NCBI GenBank assembly: GCA_032717465.1
Contig: CM064713.1
Location: forward strand, 2,900,001 to 2,964,000
From: Coenobita brevimanus
Lineage: Eukaryota > Arthropoda > Malacostraca > Decapoda > Coenobitidae
Direction of reading: 5' to 3'
Length of the DNA stretch: 64,000 bases
In this document: positions 34,461-46,490 of the stretch, piece by piece
How positions within the stretch are numbered: position 1 is the stretch's first letter
Layout of the letters: every line of letters starts with the position of its first letter
Position numbers and translations under genes: made by a program
The notes under the pieces: model-generated
Seen by the model: the letters and a program-made list of their open reading frames with translations, nothing else
Told to the model about the DNA's origin: nothing
Database searches by the model: none

Positions 34461-34695
34461 AAGCCAAGGTCACACGTCAGGTCAATTATACGGTTCTTAA
34501 ATGAGTTGGTAGACGCGGGTATTGCACACTCAAATTGCTGCATGATTTATTTTTCTTTTTTAATTATATTTATTTTCCAAAAGGGTTTTCAGATTAGGCT
34601 GGTTAGATAGTGCCCTCATTAACCCCTTCACTACGATAGGCCTCACCTGTGATTAATACTGCAGGTAGAAGAGGAGTAGAAGGAACGTTGTAGGG
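34461..34695. other. unassigned sequence
   Basis: Begins with GCCAAGGTCACACGTCAGGT, probably more of the AGGTCA element that family C interrupted; the rest is AT-rich. Confidence 0.4.
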
Positions 34696-34896
<201 letters not shown>

Positions 34897-35930
34897 TTCA
34901 CATAAATTTCCACCTCTCTTTTTCATGTTTCTCATTTCCTTCCCTCTCACTTCCTCATTTCTCTCCCCCTCCCTCTCAGCTAAAAATTATAATTCCTCAT
35001 CACTGGATCAGCATTTTTTCTCTCGCCTCACTCCCTCTTCCCCTCCCTCCCTCCCTCCCTCCCTCTTTACTCCATACTATCTCTTTCTTACTCCTTTAGT
35101 TCTTTCTCTTTCACTCTTTCTCGCTTACCTTTCGCCTTGGTGGTTCTGTCTCATACTCCCTCCCTCCCTCCCTCCCTCCCTCTCTCCCTCCCTCTCACTG
35201 TTTTACTTCTTTCCCTTCACTTCGTCTCTCCCCTCCCTCTCCTTCCCCTTCCCTCTTCCTCCTCATCCCTCTCCCTCTTTCTTCCACTCCCTCACCCTCC
35301 CAAAATATACTCTTCACCACACTTCCCTCTCAATCCCTCCCTCCCTCCTTCCCTCTCACATGATATCTCCCTCTCACTCGGTTCTCCCCTTTCCTCCCTC
35401 TCCCTCCCGGATTCTCTTTCTTTCCTCCCTCTCGCTATCGTGGCTTCTCTCCCTCTCACTCCTTTCCTCCCTCCCTCCCTGCCATATACTTCGCCATCAC
35501 TGTATATGTCCTCTCCCTTTCACGGTACTGTTTCTCTATCCTTGTCTTATTCTTTTCTTAGTTAAAATCTCCTTTAATACAATCTCGAAAGTCAACAGGT
35601 CCTTTACTGTTTATTTTACTTTGAACTCCTTTGTACTCCTTTGTACTCCTCTGCTATTTCCCTTCCTCCTTCCCTCCCCTTCACGTACTTGCCCACTCAC
35701 TACAGCACTTTTTCCTCCCTCTCTTTCCCCTCTCAGATATAATTCCCTCTCATTCTCTTCATTTCTTCCTCTCACTGCTTAGCATCTCTCCCTCTCCCCC
35801 TCTCACCATCAGTTTCTTTTCTCTGCCTCTCATCCCTCCCTCCCTCCCTCTCACAGTTTCTTTCCTCTCTCTCTCACGGCACTGTTTCTCTCCCACTCTC
35901 ACTCCCTCCCTCCCTCCTACCCTTTGCGCC
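34897..35930. repeat. 1-kb polypyrimidine tract
   Basis: CCCTCCCTCC and CTCACTGTTTCTTTCCTC words recur with drift. The 360-codon plus-strand frame is a repeat translation. Confidence 0.9.
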
Positions 35931-35964
35931 ACTGGTAGTTGACTGAGAGGAGAGCCGGAGAGAT

Positions 35965-36091
35965 GGGTCACACGCACACACATACGCACACACGCACACT
36001 CAAATGCGCACACACATTTACGCGCAAACACGCACACACGTACACGCATACTCATTTTAACGAATACACTCACGTACTGACACACACACAC

Positions 36092-36150
<59 letters not shown>
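35965..36150. repeat. degenerate then perfect (CA)n
   Basis: CACACG/CATACG-type units degrade from a perfect CA run at 36097-36150. Confidence 0.95.
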
Positions 36151-36153
<3 letters not shown>

Positions 36154-36166
36154 GAATTGGCATAGT

Positions 36167-36169
<3 letters not shown>

Positions 36170-36203
<34 letters not shown>

Positions 36204-36495
36204 AAGGGGGAGAAGGGCGAGAGGTAGGGATGGAGGAAGGGAGACGGAGTGAGAGAGGTAAGGCTAGGTGGAGGGAGGAGGGGAGGGAGAGAGGGAGAAA
36301 GGGAAGGGAAGAGGAAGAGAAGGCGGAAGGTAAAGAAACAGATGGAAGGAGGAAGACAGGTAGAAAATGGGGAAGTAGGGAAGCAGTGAGGCAGGACTAA
36401 GAAAAACGAAGGAAAAATGAAACAGAATGAGAATTTGTAACTATGAATGTAATCTCAGGTAAAATTATCCAGTGTGACAAGTGGAAATGATGGAT

Positions 36496-36573
<78 letters not shown>

Positions 36574-36575
36574 TA
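36170..36575. repeat. GA-rich tract
   Basis: GA runs 36171-36200 and 36497-36569 with G-rich purine sequence between. Confidence 0.93.
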
Positions 36576-36660
36576 AGAGCTTTAATTCCTTTTCTTTAAC
36601 GCAGCTCTAAGTTGGGTTCTGTGTAGCCCGGAAAGGTAGAGAAAATAAAGCAAGCTCTAA

Positions 36661-36663
<3 letters not shown>

Positions 36664-36724
<61 letters not shown>

Positions 36725-36891
36725 TCTCCCCCAGCCAACATTTCCACTCTCAGGTAACTTGATGCTCACTGTAGGATCGAACCAGCTCCTCGGAGGGAGA
36801 GTAGAGGCTAGAATTAACCCTTCCTAATGCTAGCGAAGCACAAATGGGATAAAGATGCTTGTGACAGGGATGAATGGGAGAGTTAAGGTAC

Positions 36892-36936
<45 letters not shown>

Positions 36937-37044
36937 AAGGGAGAGAGAGAGAGAGAGTACGAAGAAATAAAGATAAATAGACTGAAAGACTGAGGGCGGG
37001 GACGAAAGGAAGAAAAACGTGCAATTATTGGATGGAGATAAAGT

Positions 37045-37085
<41 letters not shown>

Positions 37086-37166
37086 TATGCGTGGGTGTGA
37101 GAGGAGGAAATGTGAAGTGGGTTTACTCCATCTCAGACCTCTCTCTCTCTCTCTCTCTCTCTCTCT
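36664..37166. repeat. clustered (CT)n and (GA)n tracts
   Basis: CT 36664-36720, GA 36895-36929 and 36941-36957, GA 37051-37082, CT 37139-37166, separated by 80-180 bp of ordinary sequence. The oppositely oriented tracts could pair. Confidence 0.95.
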
Positions 37167-37325
37167 AATATGTCTGGCGCGCTGGATCCTAATTGTCGGA
37201 TTTGTCTCGCTTCCCTTACTTCATTTTCCTTCCTAACTTTTCCTCTTCTACGTATTTCTCATGGATTTTCTTATCGAAGCTTTTATTTCTTTTGTATCGT
37301 TTTTCCTTTACTTTCCTTTTACTGG

Positions 37326-37662
<337 letters not shown>

Positions 37663-37779
37663 AACCTCATTCACTTACATTTATTCATTTATTTAAATAA
37701 TATAATGGTCTACATCAAAGCAAGTATAAATGAAACCCCGAGAAGTAGAGACCCCAGCTGTCAACGCAAAGCTTCCCTC

Positions 37780-38240
37780 GGTCTGCCTCTGCCAAGACTT
37801 GCACACGGGCTCTCCATACAACCTCCATGACAGGGTTCATTGTGGGTTGAAATGAAACTAAAAATGAGCAAGAGTAGACTCCATATGACCTTGACCTTTG
37901 GCCCCTTGACTTTGCCGACCTAATCAGTTCATCGTCCCTTCATACTGTATCACTGACAAACGTTTGGTCGAAATCCGTCCAGGGGTTCAGGAGATATTGC
38001 CCACAAGGAGAAGATAAGTTGACCCCCATATGACCTTGATCTTTGACCCCTTGACCTAGCTGACCAAATCAGTTCATCATCTCGTCATATTGCATCACTG
38101 ACAAAAGTTTGATGGATATCCGTTGATGCGTTCAGGAGATATCGCTCCCACAAACGTGTTAAGGACAAACTGACCTACACGCACGCACCCACGCACGCAC
38201 GGACAGATAGGCCAATCCCTTAATGCCTTCTCCACCTGAG
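37780..38240 (-). mobile_element. AGGTCA-rich element with 144-bp tandem duplication
   Basis: CCATATGACCTTGACCTTTG (37882) and CCATATGACCTTGATCTTTG (38027) start successive units that share ATCAGTTCATC, CATCACTGACAAA and TTCAGGAGATAT. The exact word TGACCTTGA occurs at 37886 and 38031. It ends with CACGCACGCACC units and CCTTCTCCACCTGAGGTGGG. Confidence 0.7.
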
Positions 38241-38711
38241 GTGGGTGGAAGCATAATGAATTGGGGGGGGAGGGAGGAAAGGAGGAAGTGAGGGTAGGAG
38301 GGAATACACAATTAGGAACAAGCACTATATTTAGCTGCCACTATCGGTGCGGCAAAAATGGATTAGTCTGCTTAAATGAAATTGACCTTTTTGCATCTTT
38401 CCAAAAACGCAGCTTTTAATCAGCCATTCTTTACCGAACGAAAATAGCCAAATTAACCACATGGGGAGTCAACTTATCTAAACCCCCCAAAAAAAACAAT
38501 GATCGCTAACAAGCAGGTGGTGAAGCGATGAAGGTTAACCACAGTCATCAGTGAGGCATGAGTGGGCCAGGTTTAATCAGCCTAGACGCGTACACGACAA
38601 GGGAAAAAGCTGTATATGAATCGGGGAGGCTGCTCTACCTTGATTTCGCCCGCCACCACGCTAGGCCAGATATCAACGCAGTAAATGTTTTTCTTATTAT
38701 TTTTTACTCTT
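38241..38711. other. unassigned sequence
   Basis: A G/A-rich patch at 38262-38300; otherwise no frame, repeat or family match. Confidence 0.35.
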
Positions 38712-38885
38712 GTTTTTGTTACCCAAGACTCACATGGACACGAACCCAGTGACCTGCATGCTGACTTTCCTCATCTGCAGTCCACTAACCTACCAACTCC
38801 TCTCGGGGGATAGGGAGGGTGTTGAGGGACGACTGTAGGTGCCACCGCGTGAAGGCGACCCTCCCCTGCATCAGCTACTGTACGT
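38712..38885 (-). mobile_element. tRNA-derived SINE, minus strand
   Basis: Reverse-strand A-box-like TGGTAGGTTAGTGGACTGC (38777-38795) and B-box-like GGGTTCGTGTCC (38736-38747). The adjoining GCCACCGCGTGAAGGC matches GCCACCACGTGAAGGC in the second copy at 58741. Spacing between boxes fits a tRNA-like head. Confidence 0.65.
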
Positions 38886-38907
38886 ATTAAGGATTATGCA
38901 GTTACAT

Positions 38908-38912
38908 GTGGT

Positions 38913-38994
<82 letters not shown>
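38908..38994. repeat. (GT)n microsatellite
   Basis: Perfect 87-bp run. Confidence 0.98.
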
Positions 38995-38996
<2 letters not shown>

Positions 38997-39149
38997 ACTA
39001 GACAATCCTATACACAGCTATACTCCCAGGCAGGATAGACACGGTATGCGAAAGAGAAGTCAGATTAGTCAAGCAATAAATTTCTTAATTTTCCTCCTTG
39101 ATGCATCATTTCAAAGAGAATCATATGTGAGCAGAGAAGCACATCAAGC

Positions 39150-39745
39150 CTCTCTCAGCTTAGAAATATTAGCCCGTGGATGAAAGTAAGAAGCAGAGGA
39201 GGTGAAATATTAGGTTGGGAGGTGAAATATTATTAGACTGTGCTTATTCGCCAGCAGATGAACGCGAGAGGAAAGGGTGAAATACTAGAGTGGAAATATA
39301 ATTGGCATATGAAAGTGAACACCAGAAGGAAGAGGATCAAAATGAAAAGCAGAAGAGGTGAAGTATTAGGCTGAGATATTAGTCAGCAGAGGTAAGTGAA
39401 AAGCAGAAGAGGTGAAACATTAGGCTCGGAATATTAACCAGCATATGAGAGTGAAAATCAGAAAAGGTAGAATATTAACAAGCAGGCAAAAGTGCAAAGT
39501 GATAAGTATAAGAGGCGAAATATTATGTTCCAAATATTAACCAGCAAATGAGAGTGGAATATTTTTTTAGGGAAATATTGTTTGGGGATATTGTTTGGGG
39601 CACAATAACCAGCAGACGAAAGTGAGAAGCAGAAGGGTGAAAAATTAGACTGGAAAGTTTAACCAGTGAATGAAAGCGGAAAGCAGAAGAGGCGAAATAT
39701 TAATCTGGGAATATTATCAAGCGGAGGAAAGACAGAAGCTCAAAC
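39150..39745 (+). repeat. about 58-bp minisatellite, 9-10 diverged units
   Basis: Units follow the scheme AGCAGAAGAGGTGAAATATT, AGGCTGGGAATATTAACC, AGCAGATGAAAGTGA. AGCAGA(A/G)GAGG words recur near 39191, 39350, 39402 and 39682, with GGTGAAA and TTAACCAGC in between. There is no frame across it. Confidence 0.8.
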
Positions 39746-40013
39746 GGAGAAAAATTAGTCAGACTTTTTCCTACCGTATTTATGTAGAGGAAAACATCCA
39801 CTCACACAATACTCCACGCTGAAGGCCAACGTACCCCAGCTTATTGTGTGGCAGGAGCAGTAATGAGCTGAGTCGGTGAAAGGATGCGTCTTTATGTGAG
39901 GTTGATATACAGAGTCATTTAATTAGGTCATTTGCTCAGCGCCAGTCTCTCGGCAATAAACAAGTACATGGAATTACATTTAGAGATAGTGGGTACGACT
40001 TGCAGAGGGGAGG
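39746..40013. other. unassigned sequence
   Basis: No recognised repeat or frame. Confidence 0.35.
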
Positions 40014-40095
40014 AGTCAGTGGCGTATTGGTTAGCTCATCCAACTCGCAATTAGGTGAACTTTAGGTCGATTCTCCGGCCTGATCAGACTGGTGG
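40014..40095 (+). mobile_element. possible second tRNA-derived SINE head
   Basis: A-box-like TGGCGTATTGGTTAGCTCAT at 40020-40039 and B-box-like GGTCGATTCTC at 40065-40075. Spacing (about 45 bp) fits a tRNA head. Acceptor pairing is poor. Confidence 0.55.
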
Positions 40096-40204
40096 ATTCA
40101 GTTTGTTTCCCCCCTTGTTCCTATTCCCCGTGCAGTACAATTAGGGACGTGGACGTACAATGATTACTCTAGTGTTCATGGATAAAAACTGTGACGACAT
40201 TAAA

Positions 40205-40505
40205 CTGAGATGTTGGGGAGGAGAGAGAGGAGAAGGCTGAGGATGAGATGGAGGGGGGAGGTGGAGGGGAAGACTAAGGGTGAGATGGAGGGGGGAGAGG
40301 GAGGGGAACTGTGAGGATGAGATGGAGGGGGGAGGGGGAAGGGGGAGGGGAAGACCGAGGGTGAGGCGGAGGGATGGGGTGGAGAAGCATATGAAAGGGG
40401 TGGTGGGTGAGATGAGAGAGGGCAGGCTGACAGCGGAGAAAAGAGCGACATGGTGGCGATTTGCTTGTGGCCACCCCCTCCAGATTTAAAGCGTCTGGTT
40501 ATAGA
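40205..40505 (+). pseudogene. LINE 3' end with expanded Gly-Arg coding repeat
   Basis: About four ~40-bp repetitions of GAGGATGAGATGGAGG/GGGTGAGATGGAGG encode the RT's GRGRPRMRWR motif. The last leads into RRRDGVEKHMKG and on to ATWWRFACGHPLQI before a stop at about 40487. The non-coding end GGCGATTTGCTTGTGGCCAC...GCGTCTGG follows, with no long TAGA tail. Confidence 0.75.
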
Positions 40506-40564
40506 GAGATGGAGAACGAAAACTTATTGCATTAATGGCCCCCGTGCGTCGATAGGCACAAAAT

Positions 40565-40584
40565 CAAGACATTCTTCTTATTAT

Positions 40585-40616
<32 letters not shown>

Positions 40617-40622
40617 TTCCAA
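40565..40622. repeat. (CTT)n microsatellite
   Basis: TTC/CTT trinucleotides. Confidence 0.95.
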
Positions 40623-40629
40623 TTCCAGT

Positions 40630-40808
40630 TCGATCCATATTTTTTCATCCCTTTCCTCCACCTCATGTTCAGTCTCTCTCTCACCCTCTCACCCTTCGTC
40701 TCATTCACTTAAACTCTCCTGGTTAGTCTCCCACTTTCCCCCTCCCCTGCTCCTTCACCTCACTCACACACACTCTCCTAGTCAGTCTCCCATTCTCCCA
40801 CACTCCCC

Positions 40809-40864
<56 letters not shown>

Positions 40865-40946
40865 CTTCTACGTTCTCAGCTTTCCCTGTTACCCTTCCTT
40901 TCTTGTATTTCCCGATGTAATCCTACACCACCGACTTACTCACTCA

Positions 40947-41002
<56 letters not shown>

Positions 41003-41118
41003 GTCTCCCACTCTCCTTCTATTCCACACGGCTAGACTATCTCAGGGTGCTCCTCCCAAAACTTTCCAACACTCAGTTAAACCCTTTTGAAAGAACTTCC
41101 TCATTTGTCTGCCAATCT
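40630..41118 (-). pseudogene. decayed LINE C-terminal fragments with (CT)n insertions
   Basis: CACCTCACTCACACACACTC and ACACGGCTAGACTATCTCAG, GTGCTCCTC, then CTTCCTCATTTGTCTGCC on the plus strand parallel the antisense text of 14730-14890. Two CT runs (40813-40861, 40950-41000) interrupt it. All frames are broken. Confidence 0.6.
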
Positions 41119-41125
41119 CTCGAAG

Positions 41126-41128
<3 letters not shown>

Positions 41129-41161
<33 letters not shown>

Positions 41162-41199
41162 ATGACATTCTCAGGTAAACGAGGATAATCTCTCTCGTT

Positions 41200-41289
<90 letters not shown>

Positions 41290-41405
41290 TGTGTGTGTGT
41301 GTGTGTGTACTCCGGTCTCAATTTCAGCCAGCAGGAAATTGCAGGAAAAAAGTAACATAAGAGACTGAAGAATGCAATTAGAGGAAAGAGGTGGTGCTTA
41401 GAAGG

Positions 41406-41475
<70 letters not shown>
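41129..41475. repeat. (GA)n, (GT)n, (GA)n cluster
   Basis: GA 41129-41158, GT 41200-41309 with one GAGT, GA 41409-41473. Confidence 0.97.
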
Positions 41476-41478
<3 letters not shown>

Positions 41479-41727
41479 AAGAGAGAGAGTGGAGGGGGGG
41501 GGGAAGGAGATGAAAGCATAGCGCACAAAAAGAGGAGAGTGTGTTGACAAGCGACATGACAATATTTAAACCTCTGTGTTTGTGTTTACATGGATCAGCT
41601 GACTGGGACGGTGACACGTGGTTTGGCAACGAGGACGTCAGGCGTGAACCGGTCAGTCAGTCAGTCCGGTAATTATACACAGAAATAAAAACATTGTCAT
41701 TATTCAAATTACGGTCATAGAGTTAAG
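41476..41727. other. unassigned sequence
   Basis: Starts GA-rich, then mixed; GTCAGTCAGTCAGTC at 41651-41665. Confidence 0.35.
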
Positions 41728-41977
41728 TCATCATCATCATCAACATCATCATCATCGTCATCGTCATCATCAGGACCTTTTTCCCACCTAATGATGAGGT
41801 AATATCCAAATGCAATGAATGAGAACGTGTGAAAGTGGCAGAACTATCGACATCATACCAGTGAAGTGGGCCACACATCCATTCACAAATCATTCAAGCC
41901 CCCGGAATCCTGGGTCAACCTTTCAAGCCTTATCAAGTGCTGTTTTTTTTTTTTTTTGTCCTTTCTTTACACCTGCG

Positions 41978-42034
<57 letters not shown>

Positions 42035-42045
42035 ACACACACACA
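41728..42045. repeat. (ATC)n and (CA)n with intervening sequence
   Basis: ATC/GTC 41728-41772, T-run 41942-41957, CA 41979-42045. Confidence 0.93.
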
Positions 42046-42189
42046 TCCGTCGACAGTCGAGTTAAAAATAGATACCAAACCCTAGTCATGTGATCCTCTA
42101 TACAGAACTCATATAGGGAATTCGATCCCCTATTCTTATCTCCTTCCAGCATTTCAGTAAAGTTTCCCCCCAGGATCCAATACCCTTTA

Positions 42190-42425
42190 AGGACGATTTT
42201 GTATAGTTCGTGTCATCCTTGCTTTCCCCAGACGATTTTTTTCAGCTCAGGGTGGGTTTTTTCGACTTGAAGGGGTATATGTATTGTCTTCATTAACACA
42301 TTCACCACTACAGCCTCTCCTCAGCTGAATAAAATCGTCTGGTGGGTAAATTAAAATAATACGTCCTCTGCTTAACTCCTTCAAATTCCTGACGATTTCA
42401 TTCAGCTTTGGGTAGACCTCTTGTA
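42190..42425. repeat. family D units on both strands
   Basis: CAGACGATTTTTTTCAGCTC (42228), its inverted form CAGCTGAATAAAATCGTCTG (42322) and CTGACGATTTCATTCAGCTT (42389). The first two form an inverted pair ~95 bp apart. Confidence 0.7.
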
Positions 42426-42639
42426 GTGAAGGGTAATGAAGGCCATATCTATCAAATCCATTCGAAAAGTCTCTCGAAAGTTGAAATAATAAAAAATAAA
42501 AATACGAACGGAGGCGCCAAGAATGATACGAAAAAATACGTGATCGGACTGAGAAGCGGGAAAATTTATGGGCAAAGAGTGTGTTCCGCTTACTATGCTT
42601 CCACCGCGTCCTAATTTGGTTTTCCCAGAATGATCATTA
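42426..42639. other. dispersed segment shared with 30640 and 50160
   Basis: AAAATTTATGGGCAAAGAGT resembles CAAATTTATAGACAACAAAAG at 50188. CGTCCTAATTTGGTTTTCCC and AGAATGATCA resemble CATCCTAATTTTGATAATCC and AGGATGATCA at 30654. No coding. Confidence 0.45.
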
Positions 42640-42895
42640 CCTCCGCTATGTTTTTGACCGCATTGGTTTGTTTATCTGTTTGTTTGTCTGTTTGTTTGTT
42701 TGTCTGTCTGTCTGTTAACAACTTTACTCAACATGTTATGCACGGATTTTTATGAAATTTTGTGGAAGGGTGGGTGGTGGGCCAAGGAAGAAATGATTAA
42801 ATTTGGGAGCGGATCTTGATCCTAATCCGGATCCGGATCCTTTAGACAATGGTATATGAGGAGGTATGTGCTCTCTGAGTGCTTTCTGGTTATTC
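42640..42895 (+). mobile_element. family F element
   Basis: TTACCTCCGCTATG, TTTGTTTGTCTGTCTGTCTG, ATTTTTATGAAATTTTGTGG, GTGGGCCAAGGAAGAAATGA, AATCCGGATCCGGATCC and GAGGAGGTATGTGCTCTC. This is the clearest copy. Confidence 0.78.
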
Positions 42896-42904
42896 TGCTT
42901 TTTT

Positions 42905-43300
42905 ATTAACTTAAAGTAGCTTAACCTATCCTAACGTTACAGATGAACCTAACCGGCTAACCAACCAACCTAATTTGATAATAAGAACACAAAACTAACA
43001 TAACCCAACCTAACAAATTAACCAAACTGACAAACAAGCTAACCCAACCAGACGCTAACAGAACAAACCTAACCCAACCTAATAAAATAACCAAAGTAAC
43101 AAACTAACTTATACTGATACTAATAAAGCAAACCTAACCTAACCTAACAAATCCACCTGACTAACCCAACCTGATGCGGAGAAAATGAACCTAACTTAAC
43201 CTAGACTTTCCTGGATAAGAAAAAACTAAAAAGTGTTACACAGAACGGAAATTAGCGGACCAATAAGTTGTCTAATTTAAAGTCGAAATCCAGATCTCCG
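42905..43300 (+). repeat. telomere-like (CCTAA) block, second copy
   Basis: CCTAACCTAACCTAACAAAT and many AACCTAAC/AACCCAACC words, then CTAGACTTTCCTGGATAAGA, the same right flank as at 30810. Units are degenerate, so this is not an active telomere. Confidence 0.75.
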
Positions 43301-43379
43301 AAAATATTTCCCCAGGAGGCTGTAGCCCCACAACGCACACGTGTCGCTTTTTACGATCCGATTGTTTCTTGAGCGGTGT

Positions 43380-43815
43380 CTGGTGAGCGGGGAGTGGGGA
43401 GAGGGAAGGGGAGAGGGGAGAGGGACGGGGAGGGGAGAGGGGGAAAGGACAAGAGGGAGGGTGAGGAAAGATGTGGAGGGACGAGGAGGAAGGGATAAAA
43501 GAGAGAGGAAATGGAGGGGATGAGCAAGAGGGAAGAAAATGAGGAAAGAGGGAGGGGGATGAAGGAGGAGGAGGGATGGGAGAGATGGAGGAGTGGGAGA
43601 GAGGGAGAGGGAGTAGGTAGGGAGGGGAGGGAGAGAGAGGTAAATGAGCCCGGACGGGGGTGAAGGGTGGAGAGGGAGGATAGCAGGGGGTAAGAGGGGA
43701 AGTCGACCTAGGAGAAAGAGAGGGAGAGGGGAAAGCCAGAGGAATATGATGAGGAGGAAGGAGAAGGGGTAGGGGGTGAGGGGAAGGGGGATGGAAGGTA
43801 GGGAGGGGGAGGTAG
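43380..43815. repeat. G-rich polypurine tract
   Basis: Runs of GGGG separated by 1-4 purines (for example GGGGAGTGGGGAGAGGG and GGGGTAGGGGGTGAGGGG near 43767). Suitable for quadruplex or triplex formation in principle. Confidence 0.9.
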
Positions 43816-43849
43816 GTGTATTATCCTTTCCAGCGTATCGTTTTACGTT

Positions 43850-44290
43850 GGAAAGAGATGTGCTTTGCTGTCCTCTCGTGTATTATGTGTTATATGACTG
43901 GGAAAAGGAAGTTGTGTTTAATCTTTTGTAATGTTCTCTTGTGCTTCATGTCTTGGGAGGGTAGGTGGCAATTCCTGTTCTTGTGTTATGTGTTCTTGCG
44001 TGTTATGGGTCTTGGGAAGGGAATGCCCTCTACTGAGCTCCTGTATGTTCCGTGTTATGTGTTAAGTTTCTGGGGAAGGGAGAGGACATTTTCCAAGTCT
44101 TGCGTTAAGTGTTTCTGTGTCCTGTGTGTATGACAAGGCGTGCACTTTCCTGTTCTTTTATGTGTTATGTGTTCTCGTGTGTTATTGTGTCGGGGGAGAG
44201 GGAGAGGAGAAAGGAATATGCACTATCTCATTTTCGTGTTATATGTTATGAAGCTGGGAGGGAGGCTCATTTTTCCATTCTCGCTTACTA
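43850..44290 (+). repeat. degenerate 55-80-bp minisatellite
   Basis: TCTCGTGTATTATGTGTTAT (43876), TTGTGTTATGTGTTCTTGCG (43981), CGTGTTATGTGTTAAG (44051), TGTGTTATGTGTTCTCGTG (44161) and CGTGTTATATGTTATG (44236) alternate with GGGGAAGGGA-type words. The 105-codon frame across it is a Cys/Leu/Val repeat translation without a domain. Confidence 0.75.
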
Positions 44291-44293
44291 TTT

Positions 44294-44296
<3 letters not shown>

Positions 44297-44375
<79 letters not shown>
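44297..44375. repeat. (GT)n microsatellite
   Basis: Perfect 79-bp run. Confidence 0.98.
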
Positions 44376-44378
<3 letters not shown>

Positions 44379-44469
44379 CTGTCTCGTATTTCAGAATCCC
44401 TAAAATCACATCGCCTTGGGACAGAAAAATTTGCATGTGTGTGGGTGAAGGTCTGGTCTGTTATTTTTT

Positions 44470-45010
44470 ACGTATATATTTTTCCTTCTGCTCCTTCTCT
44501 CTTCTCCTTTTTCCTTCTATTTTTCCTTTCTCTTTTCCTTTTAGTAACATTTTCCCTTTCCTTCTTCTGCTCTTCCTCTTCTTCCTCTTCGTACTCTTCC
44601 ACATGGTATTATCTCCTCTACGCTGTTTATCTTCTTCCTTGTACTCCTCCTCATGGGACTTTCCTCTTTCCCTCTCCTCTTTATAGCCTGCTCACTCTCC
44701 TCTTCCTCCTCCTTTTCCTCATCTTCTTCTTCAAGGTATTCTCTTTCCCTTCCTCCTCTTCCTTTTCATCTCCTTCCCTTTTCTCTTCCATGTCTTTATA
44801 ATGTTCCTTCCTCTCTACTTCTTCCTATTACTTTTCTTATTTCTTTCTTCTTCCTCTCCTCTTCCCCTTCTTCTCACTCCTTTTCCATTCTTCCTCTTCT
44901 CTCCCCTATTCCTCTTCCACCTCCTATTCTCCTCCTCCTCTACCCTTTCCTCCTCTTCCTCTTCCCTAAGAACAATACTGCCCAATAATCACCCTCGATC
45001 ATTGTTTGTT

Positions 45011-45065
<55 letters not shown>
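44470..45065. repeat. polypyrimidine tract ending in (CT)n
   Basis: CTTCCTCTTCC-type words with a perfect CT run 45013-45065. Ser/Leu/Phe frames are artefacts. Confidence 0.93.
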
Positions 45066-45068
<3 letters not shown>

Positions 45069-45119
45069 GCCCCCCTCCAGCTAATAATCCCTAGAGCCAC
45101 TGTTCTGTTTGCACCCCAG

Positions 45120-45599
45120 ACGTAAATGGGGCACAGATATTGATGGAGGGAAGGAAAGGGAGGGAGAGAAAAGAAGAAGGAGGGAGGGAGGTGGAGGGAA
45201 GAAAGAAGGAAAGGTGAAGGAGAGACACTTGGAAAGGAGAATGAGGAGGAGGAGAAGGAGGGTGTTGTTGATGATGATGATGATGACGATAAGGAGGAGA
45301 AGGAGGAGGAGGAAGGAAGAAAGGAAGGAAGGAAGGAAGGAAGAAAGGAAGGAAGGAGTGGGAGGAGAGAGAAGGGTGTAGGAGGTGTAGGAGGGGGAAG
45401 GTAGGTGTGGGAGGAAAGAGGAAATAGCAGGGGTGGCGAGGAAGAAGTGGCAGGAAGGAAAGAAAAAATATATATTCCCTTCATTTCTTTTAGGGGTATG
45501 TGTTTTTTTCAGCTAAGGTGTGATTTCTCGTACTAATGAGATTAATTTTCATGATCCTCAGGTACGAAAATTCACTCCAAAATTTGAGAGAGAGAGACA

Positions 45600-45636
<37 letters not shown>

Positions 45637-46490
45637 GTTCCAAAATAAATTGCTATATATGAAATCGGTGGGAAGGGGTTAAGAAAGTTGGGAAGAAAAA
45701 TAAAAAAAATAGTGAGGGAGAGAGAAAATAGAGGACTGGATAGAAGGAGAGGGAATGAGGAAGGAAGAGAAATGGGAAAGAGAGGTGGAGAGAATGGAGG
45801 AAGGAACAGAAGGAAGGAGGAGCGAAGGGGGAAAAGTGGAAGTGGTGAATGAAGAGGAAGTAAGGAAGGAAGGAAGAGAAAAGAAAAAGGAGAACTAGGA
45901 AAGGAGAGATAATGAAGGGAGGAACATGAAGAGAATGGAGGAAGGAGGATATGGGAGGAAGAGAGGAGAGAGACACAAACGGAGGTAAAATGAGAAAGAG
46001 AGGAAAGAGGAGTGGAAGGCGGTAGAGGAAATGAGAGTATAATGAGGTACTGTTTTTAATGATGGAGAGAAGGGAGGAAGGAGTGGGAGGAGGAGGAGGA
46101 GGGAAAAGAGGAAAGAGTGAGAGGAGGAGGAGGAGGAGGAAAGGAGGAAAGAGAAAAAATATGGCCTGGAGTAAACAGGAATAAAAATAAGTTAAAGAAA
46201 ATGAAAGGCAAGAAAGAAGATATAAAGAAAGAAAGAGGATAGAAGAGAGGGAAGGAGAGAGAAATGGATAGAACACGAGAAGTGGGAGAAGGAGTGAGGA
46301 AAAGAGGAGAGGGAGAGAGGAGGAGGAGTAGAGGAGAGAGAGTGAGAAGAAGGGAGAGAGAAGAGGGAGCGAGAAGGAGGGAAAAAAGAGGAGGGAGAGA
46401 GAAGAAAGAAGAGGGGGAAAAACATGCTACGAGAAACAGAAGGACAGAAGGAAAACGGAGAGGGAAAGAGAATGAGGAGAAGGAATTAAG
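45120..46490. repeat. 1.4-kb polypurine tract
   Basis: GGAAGGAA, GAGGAGGA and GAGAGAGA words, a short GAT run near 45270 and GA at 45605-45634. Only 45480-45590 is ordinary sequence. Minus-strand frames of >200 codons are composition artefacts. Confidence 0.93.
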
